From NCBI GenBank assembly GCA_017394765.1, contig JAFPXF010000098.1, positions 1 through 9,649 of the forward strand: 9,649 nucleotides of DNA, read 5' to 3'. Origin of the DNA: Bacteroidales bacterium. Lineage in GTDB: Bacteria; Bacteroidota; Bacteroidia; Bacteroidales; WCHB1-69. The notes under the pieces are model-generated. The model did not search any database. It was not told where the DNA came from and saw nothing but the letters and a program-made list of their open reading frames with translations. Shown in pieces: positions 1-7,538 of this stretch; the first letter of the stretch is position 1, and every line of letters starts with the position of its first letter. The translations under genes and the position numbers were made by a program.

Positions 1-1335
1 GGCGACACTCATCACCATGGAACGGATGGAGTTGGGGAAGATTTCCGACAGCAGTACCCAGCAGACGGGACCCCACGACATGGCGAAGCCCGCCGTATAG
101 ACCAGCATGCAGACGAGCGAACCCATGCCCACATTATGTGTATAGAAAGTGGTGCCGAGGATGAACATGGAGAGCGCCATCACGAGCGCACCGATGATCA
201 TCAGCGGGCGGCGGCCGAACTTATCGACGGTCAAGATAGCCAGGATGGTGAAAGAGAGGTTCACCGCGCCCACGATAATCTGCTGAAGCAGAGCAGTGTC
301 GGTGGCCGCACCCATCGTCTTGAAGATTTCCGGGGCATAGTAAAGCACCACGTTGATACCGATGAATTGCTGCAGGGAGGCCAGCAGGACACCCACCACG
401 ATGATGCCGAGACCGTAGTTGTGGATCGGAACGATAAGCGAGATGAGGAAGCTGACCAACAAGGCGATTTCCAACGCGCTGTTGACCGAACAGAGTTTCA
501 GAATGAAATAGCCCGCCACAAACAGGAGAAGCCAGGCGAGCATGAAGAGGTAGAACGCCCGCATGGACTGCCCTTTCTCGTTCAGACTCTCGCGGATGGC
601 CGACATCTCTTTTTCGGCATCGTCACCGGAAATCCTACGCAGCACTTTGAGGGCTTTCTCTTCGCGACCGCGCATGACGAGGTAGCGGGGTGTCTCGGGC
701 ACGAAGAAGAGGGCGACAAGGAATATACCCGCCGGGATCATCTCGGAGGCGAACATCTGTCGCCAGCCGATGGTGTGTAGCCAGTTAGCGTCACCGCGTC
801 CTGCGATGTTGTAGTTCACGAAGTAGATGATCAACATGCCGAGGATGATGGCGAATTGGTTGAGGGAGACCAGCGTGCCACGCCGGTTCGAAGGTGCGAT
901 TTCAGCAATGTACATCGGGGAAAGCATGGAGGCGATACCCACGCCCACACCGCCGCTGATGCGGTAGAAGACAAAGTGGTTGATGAAGGTGTAGTCGCCG
1001 GAACCGGGAGGCCCCCAGAAGATTTCCGGCCATGCGGAACGGACTGCGGAAGCCAGAAAGAGTATGGCGGCTATCATCAACGCTGGTTTGCGGCCGAGTT
1101 TCTGCGATAGCCAGCCTGCCAGACAAGCCCCTATAATACAGCCGATTAGCGCGCTGCTCACCACAAATCCCTCCAGCGCGTTGGCCTGCGCTGCCGGAAG
1201 ATTTTGAGGATCAATGAAGAAGACGCGCAACGACTCCACCGTACCGGAAATCACCGCTGTGTCGTAACCGAACAGCAAGCCGCCCATCGTGGCCACGAGC
1301 GTCAGCGCAAGAATGTAAAGTTTGTTACTCTTCAT
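1..1335 (-). CDS. xylE: D-xylose/H+ symporter, MFS sugar porter (C-terminus cut by window edge)
   Basis: Inner-membrane transporter importing D-xylose with a proton; it would feed XylA and XylB encoded upstream. Visible are 445 codons from ATG at 1335; the last two or so membrane helices lie beyond the left edge. Sugar porter signatures appear in order: GGLLFGYDTAVISG in helix 1 with the proton-coupling Asp25, LGRKPAL (80-86), NRRGTL (150-155), PETPRYLV (213-220), QQFIGIN (322-328) in helix 7, FGRRP (373-377) and WGPVCW (421-426). Residues equivalent to E. coli XylE Gln168, Gln288, Gln289, Asn294 and Trp392 are present as Gln160, Gln322, Gln323, Asn328 and Trp426, so xylose is the best substrate guess. 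Unusual: about 43 extra residues in the central loop (roughly 252-306) contain two hydrophobic stretches. Third gene of the xylB-xylA-xylE operon, 70 bp after xylA. The start is the first Met before the helix 1 motif. Confidence 0.93.
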   Translation of the reverse strand, partial: MKSNKLYILALTLVATMGGLLFGYDTAVISGTVESLRVFFIDPQNLPAAQANALEGFVVSSALIGCIIGACLAGWLSQKLGRKPALMIAAILFLASAVRSAWPEIFWGPPGSGDYTFINHFVFYRISGGVGVGIASMLSPMYIAEIAPSNRRGTLVSLNQFAIILGMLIIYFVNYNIAGRGDANWLHTIGWRQMFASEMIPAGIFLVALFFVPETPRYLVMRGREEKALKVLRRISGDDAEKEMSAIRESLNEKGQSMRAFYLFMLAWLLLFVAGYFILKLCSVNSALEIALLVSFLISLIVPIHNYGLGIIVVGVLLASLQQFIGINVVLYYAPEIFKTMGAATDTALLQQIIVGAVNLSFTILAILTVDKFGRRPLMIIGALVMALSMFILGTTFYTHNVGMGSLVCMLVYTAGFAMSWGPVCWVLLSEIFPNSIRSMVMSVA

Positions 1336-1349
1336 ATCTTTCTGATTTT

Positions 1350-1401
1350 GGTTCAAGGTTCAAAGTTCAAGGTTCAAAAACCTGAAACTTGAAATCTGAA
1401 A
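1350..1401 (-). repeat. Heptamer array between xylA stop and xylE start
   Basis: Read on the transcribed minus strand, the array begins four bases after the xylA stop. It has three TTTCAGA/TTTCAAG-type heptamers and then four TTGAACC/TTGAACT heptamers. It fills nearly all of the 70-bp gap and ends 14 bases before the xylE ATG. The TTGAACC block contains TGA in every unit, and since seven is not a multiple of three, successive units put stops in all three frames. Where the two blocks meet, AGGTT (1370-1374) can pair with AACCT (1379-1383), a weak 5-bp stem. No promoter motif is seen here, so xylE is probably co-transcribed with xylA. Confidence 0.85.
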
Positions 1402-1405
1402 CTAT

Positions 1406-2734
1406 TTACACATACATATTCACTATCATCTCATACAATTCCTGCTGGCCGCTAATCTGTTGCGGCTCGGGAAGTTGCAGGGCGATATTGCGCATGTCTT
1501 CCAACGTTAGCTTGCCTTCTTCGAAGGCCTTGCCTTGCCCTTCGTCGAAGGAGGCGTAGCGTTGGGCGCGCATCTTCAAGAGGTCGGAGTTTTCTATGAT
1601 GGCTGCAGCGGTGAGCAACGCGCGGGCGAAAGCGTCCATGCCGCTGATATGCGCGTAGAAGAGATCCTCCAAATCGGTGGAATTGCGACGCGTCTTGGCG
1701 TCGAAATTGGTGCCGCCGGTGGTAAAGCCGCCACCCTGCAGAATCACCAACCACGCCATTGTCAACTCGTAGATGTCGATGGGGAACTGGTCGGTGTCCC
1801 AGCCGTTTTGGTAGTCGCCGCGGTTGATGTCGATGCTGCATAACATGCCCGCGTCGGCGGCGCACTGCAGCTCGTGCTCGAAGGTGTGGCCGGCCAGCGT
1901 CGCGTGGTTCACCTCGATGTTCAGGGCGAAGTCTTTGTCCAAACCATAATGGCGCAGGAACCCGATGACCGTTTCGGCATCCACATCGTACTGGTGCTTC
2001 GTGGGTTCCATCGGCTTCGGCTCTACGAGGAAAGTTCCCTTGAAACCGTTCTTGCGGCCATAGTCACGGGCCATCGTCAGCATCATGGCGAGGTGCTCCT
2101 TCTCGCGTTTCATGTCGGTGTTGAGCAACGACATGTACCCCTCGCGACCGCCCCAGAAAACGTAGTTTTGACCACCCAACGCGATGCATGCGTCAATGGC
2201 GTTCTTGATCTGCGTGGCGGCAAACGTTGTGACATGGAAGTCGGGGTTGGTGGCCGCGCCGTTCATGTAACGTTTGTGCCCGAAAACGTTGGCTGTGGAC
2301 CACAGAAGTTTCTGTCCCGTAGTCTGTTGCAACCCTTTGGCATGCTCCACCATCGTGGCTAAGCGTTTCTCGAATTCGGCTAACGAGTCGCCGGGCTCCA
2401 CCACATCCACATCGTGGAAGCAGTAGTACGGGATCGAACACTTGGTCATGAACTCGAACGCGGCGTCCATCTTGTACTTGGCACGCGAAATTGGGTCGGC
2501 GGCGTTGTTCCACGGGAACGTTTTGGTAGGCCCGCCGAACTGATCGACCCCGTCGGCGCAAAGCGTGTGCCAGTAGGCCATCGCGAACTTGAGGTGCTCC
2601 TTCATGGTTTTGCCCATGACCACACGGTTCTCATCATAATAGTGGAAAGCTAACGGATTCTTGGAATCCTTGCCTTCGAAATTGATTTTCCCGATATTGG
2701 GAAAAAATGCGGTTTGTCCTTGGTAATATTCCAT
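1406..2734 (-). CDS. xylA: Xylose isomerase
   Basis: Cytoplasmic TIM-barrel enzyme interconverting D-xylose and D-xylulose with two divalent metal ions, the first intracellular step of xylose use. It has 442 residues (E. coli XylA has 440) and is complete. The catalytic His107/Asp110 pair lies in FHDVD. All metal ligands are present, each offset by six from E. coli numbering: Glu238 (VEPKP), Glu274 and His277 (IEVNH), Asp302 (SIDIN), Asp313 and Asp315 (GWDTD) and Asp345 (NFDAK). The Phe-Phe-Pro N-terminus and long length place it in the class II isomerases. Middle gene of the operon, 92 bp after xylB and 70 bp before xylE, with short repeats in both gaps. No Bacteroidota promoter motif was found in its own upstream gap, which fits transcription from the xylB promoter. 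No damage seen. Confidence 0.98.
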   Translation of the reverse strand: MEYYQGQTAFFPNIGKINFEGKDSKNPLAFHYYDENRVVMGKTMKEHLKFAMAYWHTLCADGVDQFGGPTKTFPWNNAADPISRAKYKMDAAFEFMTKCSIPYYCFHDVDVVEPGDSLAEFEKRLATMVEHAKGLQQTTGQKLLWSTANVFGHKRYMNGAATNPDFHVTTFAATQIKNAIDACIALGGQNYVFWGGREGYMSLLNTDMKREKEHLAMMLTMARDYGRKNGFKGTFLVEPKPMEPTKHQYDVDAETVIGFLRHYGLDKDFALNIEVNHATLAGHTFEHELQCAADAGMLCSIDINRGDYQNGWDTDQFPIDIYELTMAWLVILQGGGFTTGGTNFDAKTRRNSTDLEDLFYAHISGMDAFARALLTAAAIIENSDLLKMRAQRYASFDEGQGKAFEEGKLTLEDMRNIALQLPEPQQISGQQELYEMIVNMYV

Positions 2735-2807
2735 ATTGTTTATGATTTATTGCTAAGTTTAAGAATCAAATAGTTACGTGATATCCACACTTGTTGTCTT
2801 TCATCTT

Positions 2808-2847
2808 TCTTCATCGCCTCATCGTCTCATCGCGTCATCGTCTCATC
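2808..2847 (-). repeat. GATGAGAC-type 8-mer array overlapping the xylB stop codon
   Basis: Five contiguous 8-base units read on the minus strand as GATGAGAC, GATGACGC, GATGAGAC, GATGAGGC and GATGAAGA. The first two units and the start of the third are translated as the last six residues of XylB (Asp-Glu-Thr-Met-Thr-Arg), and the third unit supplies the TGA stop at 2827-2829. The same 8-mer family follows ung at 8308-8402 in the same orientation relative to the upstream gene. Every unit contains TGA, so the 8-base period closes all three forward frames. The remaining 73 bases up to xylA hold only AT-rich sequence with no motif I can name. Confidence 0.9.
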
Positions 2848-4311
2848 GCACATCCGCCAGCGTTCATACGCTTCCAGATAGGCGGACTTGTTTTCCACAT
2901 CCGGTTCCACGACTGCCAGCTTGCGTAACGTCCGGAAGGCCTCTTCGGGTGTGGCGTAATACCCGCAGCCGAGTGCAGCACCGATGGCCGCACCCATGGC
3001 TCCGTTTGTGTCGTACAGCTCGATGACGGCATTGGCGACCGTGGCCAGTGTGGTCCGGAAAATCGGACTCAAGAACATATTGGCGTGTCCGGCGCGGATA
3101 ACATTGGTGTCCATTCCGGTCTGCTGCATGATGTCCATGCCGTATTTGAACGAAAAGGCCACACCTTCTTGTGCGGCTCGTGCCAACGTATTGGCATTGT
3201 GGTTGTTAAAGTTCAAGCCATGGATAGAAGCCCCGATTTGTCGGTTCTCCAATATTCGCTCGGCACCGTTTCCGAAAGGCAAGACGGAAACGCCGTCGCA
3301 GCCGACAGGGGCCTGGGCGGCCATTTCGTTGAATTGTTCGTAACTCTTTTCAGGGGCCACCATCCGTTTCATCCAGGCATTCTGGATGCCCACTCCGTTG
3401 GTGCAGTGCATCACACCCAAGCGGGGAGCATTCGTGCTGTGGTTGACGTGCGCGAAGATGTTGATGCGGGATTTTGGGTCGGTGCAGATTTGGTCGCTGA
3501 TGCCATAGACCACGCCGGAAGTGCCGGCGGTTGCCGCCACCTCTCCAGGATTCAACACGTTGAGGGAAAGGGCGTTGTTGGGTTGGTCACCCGCCCGGTA
3601 ACAGATGGGGATACCTGGGGCAAGACCCAATTCCGCCGCGGCTTCCGCAGTTAACCGTCCTTGTTCCCCGAAAGTAGGTGCCAAATCGGCAATCAGATTG
3701 GCAGGGATTCCGAGCTGCGACAGCAGAGGCTCTGACACACGGTTCTCCTGAAAATCCCAAAAGATGCCCTCCGAAAGTCCTGGCACCGTGGTGCGTACCT
3801 CGCCGGTCATCCGCATGGCAATGTAGTCGCCCGGCAGCATGAATTTGTAGATTCGCTCGAAAAGTTCCGGCTCGTTCTCCCGCACCCATGCCAGTTTGGC
3901 GGCCGTGAAGTTGCCCGGATTGTTGAGCAAATGCTGCAGACAAAAGTCCTCCCCCAACGCCTCGAAAGCCCGGTTTCCGTATGGCACCGCCCGACTGTCA
4001 CACCAGATGATGCTAGGACGGAGCACTTGTAACTTCTTGTCAACCAGTATTAAACCATGCATCTGATAGGTGATGCCGATGGCTCGGATGTTGCGTGCGG
4101 CCTGGTGGGATTCACGCAAAGCGTTACGTAACGCGGTTTTGAGATATGCCCACCAGTCGGACGGATTTTGTTCCGCCCAGCCGTTCTGAGGGGCCGAAAT
4201 GGGGGCTTCTGTTTGCGGAGCGAAAGCGGAGGCCACAGGTTGTCCCGAGGCGCCGTCCATGAGAACTACTTTCACAGAGGAACTGCCGATATCAATGCCT
4301 AAAAAACACAT
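2827..4311 (-). CDS. xylB: Xylulokinase (FGGY family)
   Basis: Phosphorylates D-xylulose with ATP to xylulose 5-phosphate, which enters the pentose phosphate pathway. The 494-residue product (E. coli XylB has 484) shows the N-terminal ATPase-fold motif LGIDIGSSSVK (4-14), the substrate-side QMHG (83-86), IIWCDSRA (101-108), YRAGDQPNNA with the presumed catalytic Asp242, and the phosphate-binding TAGTSGVVYG (261-270). The C-terminal FGGY domain includes a Gly/Ala-rich segment near 437-450. An in-frame Met at 4356 would add 15 residues but lies within the likely promoter, so the Met at 4311, which directly precedes the first motif, is preferred. AAGGA sits only one base before this ATG, too close for a normal ribosome site. 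First gene of the operon, divergent from queE. The last six residues and stop are encoded by an 8-mer repeat, so the native C-terminus may have been replaced. Confidence 0.96.
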   Translation of the reverse strand: MCFLGIDIGSSSVKVVLMDGASGQPVASAFAPQTEAPISAPQNGWAEQNPSDWWAYLKTALRNALRESHQAARNIRAIGITYQMHGLILVDKKLQVLRPSIIWCDSRAVPYGNRAFEALGEDFCLQHLLNNPGNFTAAKLAWVRENEPELFERIYKFMLPGDYIAMRMTGEVRTTVPGLSEGIFWDFQENRVSEPLLSQLGIPANLIADLAPTFGEQGRLTAEAAAELGLAPGIPICYRAGDQPNNALSLNVLNPGEVAATAGTSGVVYGISDQICTDPKSRINIFAHVNHSTNAPRLGVMHCTNGVGIQNAWMKRMVAPEKSYEQFNEMAAQAPVGCDGVSVLPFGNGAERILENRQIGASIHGLNFNNHNANTLARAAQEGVAFSFKYGMDIMQQTGMDTNVIRAGHANMFLSPIFRTTLATVANAVIELYDTNGAMGAAIGAALGCGYYATPEEAFRTLRKLAVVEPDVENKSAYLEAYERWRMCDETMTR

Positions 4312-4344
4312 GTCCTTGTTATTTCGCCATATAGAAACATGCTG

Positions 4345-4361
4345 CAAAAATAGCAAAAATA
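4345..4361 (-). promoter_or_regulatory. Candidate -7 elements of the xylBAE operon
   Basis: The minus strand carries two neighbouring copies of TATTTTTG (4361-4354 and 4352-4345), each matching the Bacteroidota -7 consensus TAnnTTTG. They lie 34 to 43 bases before the xylB ATG. No convincing TTTG was seen at the -33 position. The duplicated element could give two start sites or be partly coincidental in AT-rich DNA. I could not identify a sugar-responsive operator. Confidence 0.55.
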
Positions 4362-4386
4362 TGCTTATCTGCTGTCCGAGAAAAAA

Positions 4387-4398
4387 TGTATTTTTGCA
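4387..4398 (+). promoter_or_regulatory. Candidate -7 element of queE
   Basis: TGTATTTTTGCA contains TATTTTTG, a match to the Bacteroidota TAnnTTTG element, ending 22 bases before the queE ATG. The same 12-base string precedes purH and the four-helix bundle gene, which supports promoter function. It sits about 26 bases from the oppositely directed xylB elements, making this a compact divergent promoter region. No clear -33 box. Confidence 0.65.
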
Positions 4399-4419
4399 CT
4401 CTTGTTATTGAAATAGAAT

Positions 4420-5031
4420 ATGGATAAAAAAGGTTTATATTTACCTGTAGTTGAAGAATTTTACTCGCTTCAGGGTGAAGGGTACCATACGGGGAAAGCC
4501 GCATGGTTCATTCGTGTGGGCGGCTGCGAGGTGGGTTGCTCCTTCTGCGATGAGATGCGCACTTGGGACGCCACCAAATATCCGTTGGTTGACGTGGATG
4601 AGATCGTGGAGCGGGCGGCGCAGAAACCTGCCAGAGCCGTGGTGGTCACCGGCGGCGAGCCCCTGCTCTACAACATGGGGCCTCTCTGCACCAAGATTCA
4701 CGAGCACGGAATCCAGTGTTTCCTCGAAACCTCCGGTTCCCAACCACTGTCCGGCGACTGGGACTGGATCTGTCTGTCGCCGAAATACGGTGCGGCACCT
4801 AAACCCGAAATCCTCGCCAAAGCCAATGAGCTGAAAGTCATCATCGGCAGCGAGGAGGATTTCATTTGGGCCGAAGAGAATGCCCGCAAGGTCAGCAAGA
4901 ACTGTCTCCTCCTCCTTCAGCCCGACTGGAACCGCTGCAACGTGATTATGGGCCGTTTGGTGGAATATGTGCTCGCACATCCGAAATGGCGGGTATCCCT
5001 CCAGGCCCATAAGTATATGCAAATACTTTAA
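4420..5031 (+). CDS. queE: 7-carboxy-7-deazaguanine synthase, radical SAM
   Basis: Radical SAM enzyme converting 6-carboxy-5,6,7,8-tetrahydropterin to 7-carboxy-7-deazaguanine, an early step in making preQ0 and then queuosine in tRNA. The 203-residue protein has the cluster-binding CxxxCxxC (Cys36, Cys40, Cys43) preceded by the QueE-typical SLQGEG (16-21), then the SAM-contact GGEP (78-81), ETSGS (103-107), LSPK (119-122) and the C-terminal SLQAHKY motif (193-199). Length and motif order fit short bacterial QueE. It diverges from xylB and is followed by the DUF721 gene on the same strand. No queC, queD or queF is in the window, so its partner genes lie elsewhere. The stop codon TAA is itself the first copy of a TAACC repeat array. 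Confidence 0.95.
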   Translation: MDKKGLYLPVVEEFYSLQGEGYHTGKAAWFIRVGGCEVGCSFCDEMRTWDATKYPLVDVDEIVERAAQKPARAVVVTGGEPLLYNMGPLCTKIHEHGIQCFLETSGSQPLSGDWDWICLSPKYGAAPKPEILAKANELKVIIGSEEDFIWAEENARKVSKNCLLLLQPDWNRCNVIMGRLVEYVLAHPKWRVSLQAHKYMQIL

Positions 5032-5104
5032 CCTCCTAACCTTTAACCCCTTAACCTTAACCTATAACCCGGCTTCAATAACCAATAACCTATAACCAAT
5101 AACC
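5029..5104 (+). repeat. TAACC array starting at the queE stop codon
   Basis: Ten copies of TAACC spaced mostly 6 to 8 bases apart, many as heptamers such as TAACCTA and TAACCAA, with one irregular spacer (CGGCTTCAA). The first TAA is the stop codon of queE, and the last copy ends eight bases before the ATG of the DUF721 gene, so the array is almost the whole gap. The unit contains TAA, and with its uneven spacing it closes several frames. It resembles a C-rich telomere-like string by chance only. No promoter motif is seen inside it. Confidence 0.88.
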
Positions 5105-5112
5105 ATTTACAA

Positions 5113-5403
5113 ATGCGTGACGAACACGAAATGAACTTGAAAGAGCTGATTGGCCGTTTTGTGAGCCAGTCGGGGAAGCAGCACCTGATGGACAAGCAGC
5201 TGCTGTTTGACCGTTGGCCGGAATATGTGGGGGATATCTGCGCCCAACTCTCGAAGTGCGAGGATCTCCGCAACGGCATCCTCTATGTTCGGGTGCAGAA
5301 CGCTGCCCTCCGCTTCGAACTTTTCGGTCATAAATCACAGATATTGAAGAAGATGGAAAAAGACTTTGGCCCCCTGGTCCGCGATATTATGTTCCGCCAG
5401 TGA
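5113..5403 (+). CDS. DUF721 protein, DciA-like
   Basis: Small 96-residue protein whose whole length fits the DUF721 fold: a W-P-E-Y-V-G motif (residues 35-40), then DLRNGILYVRV (51-61) and a C-terminal helix beginning with NAALRFEL (63-70). DUF721 is the core of DciA, which helps load the replicative helicase DnaB in bacteria lacking DnaC or DnaI. Short DUF721-only proteins are common in Bacteroidota, and the DciA role for this one is inferred from the family. The first ATG is at 5113, with an alternative Met seven codons in at 5131; both leave the domain intact. It follows queE on the same strand with an 81-bp repeat-filled gap and may be co-transcribed. purH has its own promoter 72 bp downstream. 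Confidence 0.85.
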   Translation: MRDEHEMNLKELIGRFVSQSGKQHLMDKQLLFDRWPEYVGDICAQLSKCEDLRNGILYVRVQNAALRFELFGHKSQILKKMEKDFGPLVRDIMFRQ

Positions 5404-5441
5404 CATTCCGTGGCAGCGCCGAAAGCCAAGGTCCATTTTTT

Positions 5442-5453
5442 TGTATTTTTGCA
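5442..5453 (+). promoter_or_regulatory. Candidate -7 element of purH
   Basis: TGTATTTTTGCA, identical over 12 bases to the string before queE, ends 22 bases before the purH ATG and contains the Bacteroidota -7 consensus. The 72-bp gap between the DUF721 stop and purH has no repeat array, unlike most other gaps here. No purine riboswitch or PurR-like site was recognised. Confidence 0.65.
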
Positions 5454-5475
5454 TTTCAAATTATTCTAAATAAAT

Positions 5476-7011
5476 ATGAAAAGAGCGATTATCAGTGTGA
5501 GCAACAAGGAAGGCGTAGTGCCTTTCGCACAAGAACTTATAAAATTGGGTTATGAAATCATTTCCACGGGTGGCACGCGTAAGGCCTTGGAGGCTGCGGG
5601 CGTGAAAACCATTGGCATCAGTGATGTAACGGGCTTCCCCGAAATCATGGACGGGCGTGTGAAGACGCTGCATCCCAAAGTGCATGGCGGTCTCCTCTCC
5701 GTACGCACCAACCCCGAGCATGTCAAGGAGATGGAATCCAACGGCATCGCCCCCATTGATATGGTGGTGGTGAACCTCTATCCCTTTAAGCAAACCATTG
5801 AAAAAGAGGGGACTACATTTGAGGATGCTATTGAGAACATCGACATCGGCGGTCCTTCCATGCTGCGCAGTGCGGCCAAAAACCATGCTTTCGTGACGGT
5901 GGTGGTCGATAATGCCGACTACGCCACCGTGCTGGACGAACTCAAAGCGCACGGCGACACCACTTTGGAGACCCGTCGTCGTCTGGCCGCCAAAGTTTTC
6001 CGCCACACCGCCGCCTACGATACCTATATCTCCACATACCTGACGGAAAAGACAGGTGAGGAATATCCTGAGAATCTGACACTTACCTTTACCAAAAAGC
6101 AGTCGTTGCGTTATGGGGAGAACCCGCATCAGGATGCTGCGTTCTATGCCGGCAAGAAACAGGGATTCTCTATGGCTTGGGCTGAGCAATTACATGGTAA
6201 AGAGTTGTCGTACAACAATATACAAGACGCAGATGCCGCCTTGCAGATTCTGCGCGAATTTGACGGCCCGACAATGGTGGCCGTGAAACACAAGAACCCT
6301 TGCGGCGTGGGACTCGGTGAAACCGCTTTGGAGGCCTGGACCCGCGCTTACGAGGCTGACAGCGTCTCCATCTTCGGTGGCATCGTGGCCTCCAACCGCG
6401 AAATCGACCTGCCAACCGCAGAGGCGATGAAGCCCGTCTTCCTCGAGATCATCCTTGCTCCTTCGTTCACGAAAGAAGCCTTCGACCATCTTTCCACCAA
6501 GAAGAATATCCGATTGATGACCTTCAGCACTGACAAATCCAACGCCGATGAGCGGATGTACGTCAGCGTGGCTGGCGGTCTGCTTTGCCAGTCGCTCGAT
6601 CGCAAACGTTTTGAGGATTACGAACTTAAGGTGGTGACGGAAAAAGCCCCAACGGCAGCGGAGATGGAAAACTTGAAACTTGCGATGACGATATGCAAGC
6701 ACGTGCGTTCCAACGCCATTACGGTGGCTTGCAACGGTTGTATTGCCGGTGTCGGCGCAGGACAGATGAATCGTGTTGGTGCTGCCCATATCGCCTTGGA
6801 AGAAGCTAAGGCAAAAGGACTAACAGCCAATCTCTGCCTCGCCAGCGACGCCTTCTTCCCCTTTGACGATGTAGTGAAGATGGCCAAGGAATACGGCGTC
6901 ACCGCCATCATCCAGCCCGGCGGCAGCGTCCGCGACGAAGACTCGATCAAGGCCTGCAACGAGTTCGGAATCGCGATGGTGTTCACGGGAGTGCGGCACT
7001 TCAAACACTGA
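5476..7011 (+). CDS. purH: Bifunctional AICAR transformylase / IMP cyclohydrolase
   Basis: Catalyses the last two steps of purine synthesis: formyl transfer from 10-formyl-tetrahydrofolate to AICAR and ring closure to IMP, in the cytoplasm. It has 511 residues, slightly shorter than E. coli PurH (529). The N-terminal MGS-like IMP cyclohydrolase domain (about 1-140) shows SVSNKEG (7-13), STGGT (30-34), [13 protein letters not shown] (60-72) and [13 protein letters not shown] (124-136). The transformylase domain contains RYGENPHQ (212-219) and VKHKNPCG (270-277) with the catalytic Lys271-His272 pair. The C-terminus carries the typical QPGGSVRD and ending FTGVRHF. The start follows its own promoter motif. 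It is convergent with the four-helix bundle gene. No missing motif or frame disruption. Confidence 0.98.
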   Translation: MKRAIISVSNKEGVVPFAQELIKLGYEIISTGGTRKALEAAGVKTIGISDVTGFPEIMDGRVKTLHPKVHGGLLSVRTNPEHVKEMESNGIAPIDMVVVNLYPFKQTIEKEGTTFEDAIENIDIGGPSMLRSAAKNHAFVTVVVDNADYATVLDELKAHGDTTLETRRRLAAKVFRHTAAYDTYISTYLTEKTGEEYPENLTLTFTKKQSLRYGENPHQDAAFYAGKKQGFSMAWAEQLHGKELSYNNIQDADAALQILREFDGPTMVAVKHKNPCGVGLGETALEAWTRAYEADSVSIFGGIVASNREIDLPTAEAMKPVFLEIILAPSFTKEAFDHLSTKKNIRLMTFSTDKSNADERMYVSVAGGLLCQSLDRKRFEDYELKVVTEKAPTAAEMENLKLAMTICKHVRSNAITVACNGCIAGVGAGQMNRVGAAHIALEEAKAKGLTANLCLASDAFFPFDDVVKMAKEYGVTAIIQPGGSVRDEDSIKACNEFGIAMVFTGVRHFKH

Positions 7012-7030
7012 CGGTGGCATTGTCGCTGGT

Positions 7031-7090
7031 AGTAACTTTGACTATAACTCTGACTCTGACTATGACTTAGACTTAGACAATGACTTAGAC
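7031..7090. repeat. Hexamer array between purH and the four-helix bundle gene
   Basis: Ten contiguous hexamers of the form NNNRAC: AGTAAC, TTTGAC, TATAAC, TCTGAC twice, TATGAC, TTAGAC twice, AATGAC and TTAGAC. It starts 19 bases after the purH stop and ends five bases before the stop codon of the convergent four-helix bundle gene. TTAGAC units here are the reverse complement of GTCTAA units in the array on the other side of that gene. Stop triplets occur on both strands (TGA, TAA and TAG on plus; TAA and TAG on minus), which suits a spacer between convergent genes. Confidence 0.87.
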
Positions 7091-7095
7091 GATTG

Positions 7096-7452
7096 TCATT
7101 TGCAGGTTAGTCTGTGAATCATTTCGTAAACTTGTCTTTCTATTGAGTTGATTTCTGACAGAAGTTTGTCCAGCACTTCTTTTGTAATGTAACCTAATTG
7201 TTGTGCGATATATAATTGCGTTTCTAATTCATAAGCGGATCCTAAACTGATTTGCAGAAAATGTGCAAAATCTTTTTCACTACTTCTACTAGATCCTTCC
7301 GCTATATTTGAGACAATTGAAACCGAAGCCCTCCGCATTTGTCCAGACAAACCAAATCTTTCGTAGGATGGAAATTTGTTTACTATCTGATATATCTCTG
7401 CGCTGAGCTTAAGTGATATCTTCCACATGTCATAGTTTCTGAAATTTCTCAT
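7096..7452 (-). CDS. Four-helix bundle protein (S23 / 23S rRNA IVS-type family)
   Basis: A 118-residue protein of the four-helix bundle family first named from ORFs in 23S rRNA intervening sequences. Family hallmarks are FPSYERFGL (27-35), QMRRASVSI (38-46), NIAEGSSR (49-56), the phenylalanine-rich DFAHFL (61-66) and GSAYELETQL (71-80), ending in an amphipathic helix (91-112). The molecular role of the family is unknown. The family is structurally related to the Avd proteins of diversity-generating retroelements, but no reverse transcriptase or variable repeat lies nearby. It stands alone on the minus strand between purH and ung. Two sampled 60-base lines are 33% GC, against 52% for one line in ung, which suggests a separate origin. 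Hexamer repeats with a 17-bp inverted match flank it. The promoter matches the host type. Start at the Met before FRNYDMWK, usual for the family. Confidence 0.92.
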   Translation of the reverse strand: MRNFRNYDMWKISLKLSAEIYQIVNKFPSYERFGLSGQMRRASVSIVSNIAEGSSRSSEKDFAHFLQISLGSAYELETQLYIAQQLGYITKEVLDKLLSEINSIERQVYEMIHRLTCK

Positions 7453-7499
7453 TTTTACTGGTTTTAGTTAATTTTAAGTTACTTAAATAATAAATATTT

Positions 7500-7511
7500 T
7501 GCAAAAATACA
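7500..7511 (-). promoter_or_regulatory. Candidate -7 element of the four-helix bundle gene
   Basis: On the minus strand this reads TGTATTTTTGCA, identical to the strings before queE and purH, and ends 47 bases before the gene's ATG at 7452. It shows that the AT-rich gene uses a Bacteroidota-type promoter, so it is either long resident or came from a relative. Confidence 0.6.
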
Positions 7512-7538
7512 TTTTTTTTCCAAACATCTCTAAATAAA

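Noticed and set aside
136..780. Plus-strand open frame of 214 codons opposite xylE
   Set aside because: The opposite strand encodes a transporter with all family motifs; this frame is rich in His, Asp and Arg, lacks any recognisable motif and is a shadow.
4313..4317. AAGGA as the Shine-Dalgarno site of xylB
   Set aside because: Only one base separates it from the ATG, too close for normal pairing, and Bacteroidota rarely depend on this signal.
4312..4356. Longer xylB start at 4356
   Set aside because: The added 15 residues precede the conserved ATPase-fold start and their codons overlap the -7 promoter candidates.
5029..5104. Telomere-like repeat
   Set aside because: Spacing is irregular, the array is internal between two genes, and there is no sign of a linear replicon end.
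5410..5442. Rho-independent terminator after the DUF721 gene
   Set aside because: TGGC and GCCA flank a 10-base loop before a T run, but the stem is only four pairs and the T run is separated from it by several bases; it also abuts the purH promoter.
5461..6189. Minus-strand open frame of 242 codons opposite purH
   Set aside because: purH is complete with conserved catalytic residues on the plus strand; the antisense product matches no family I recognise.
7096..7452. Accessory protein of a diversity-generating retroelement (Avd-like)
   Set aside because: The fold family is related, but there is no reverse transcriptase, template repeat or variable repeat in the window.
7096..7452. rRNA intervening sequence
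   Set aside because: No 23S rRNA sequence surrounds the gene; it lies between purH and ung.
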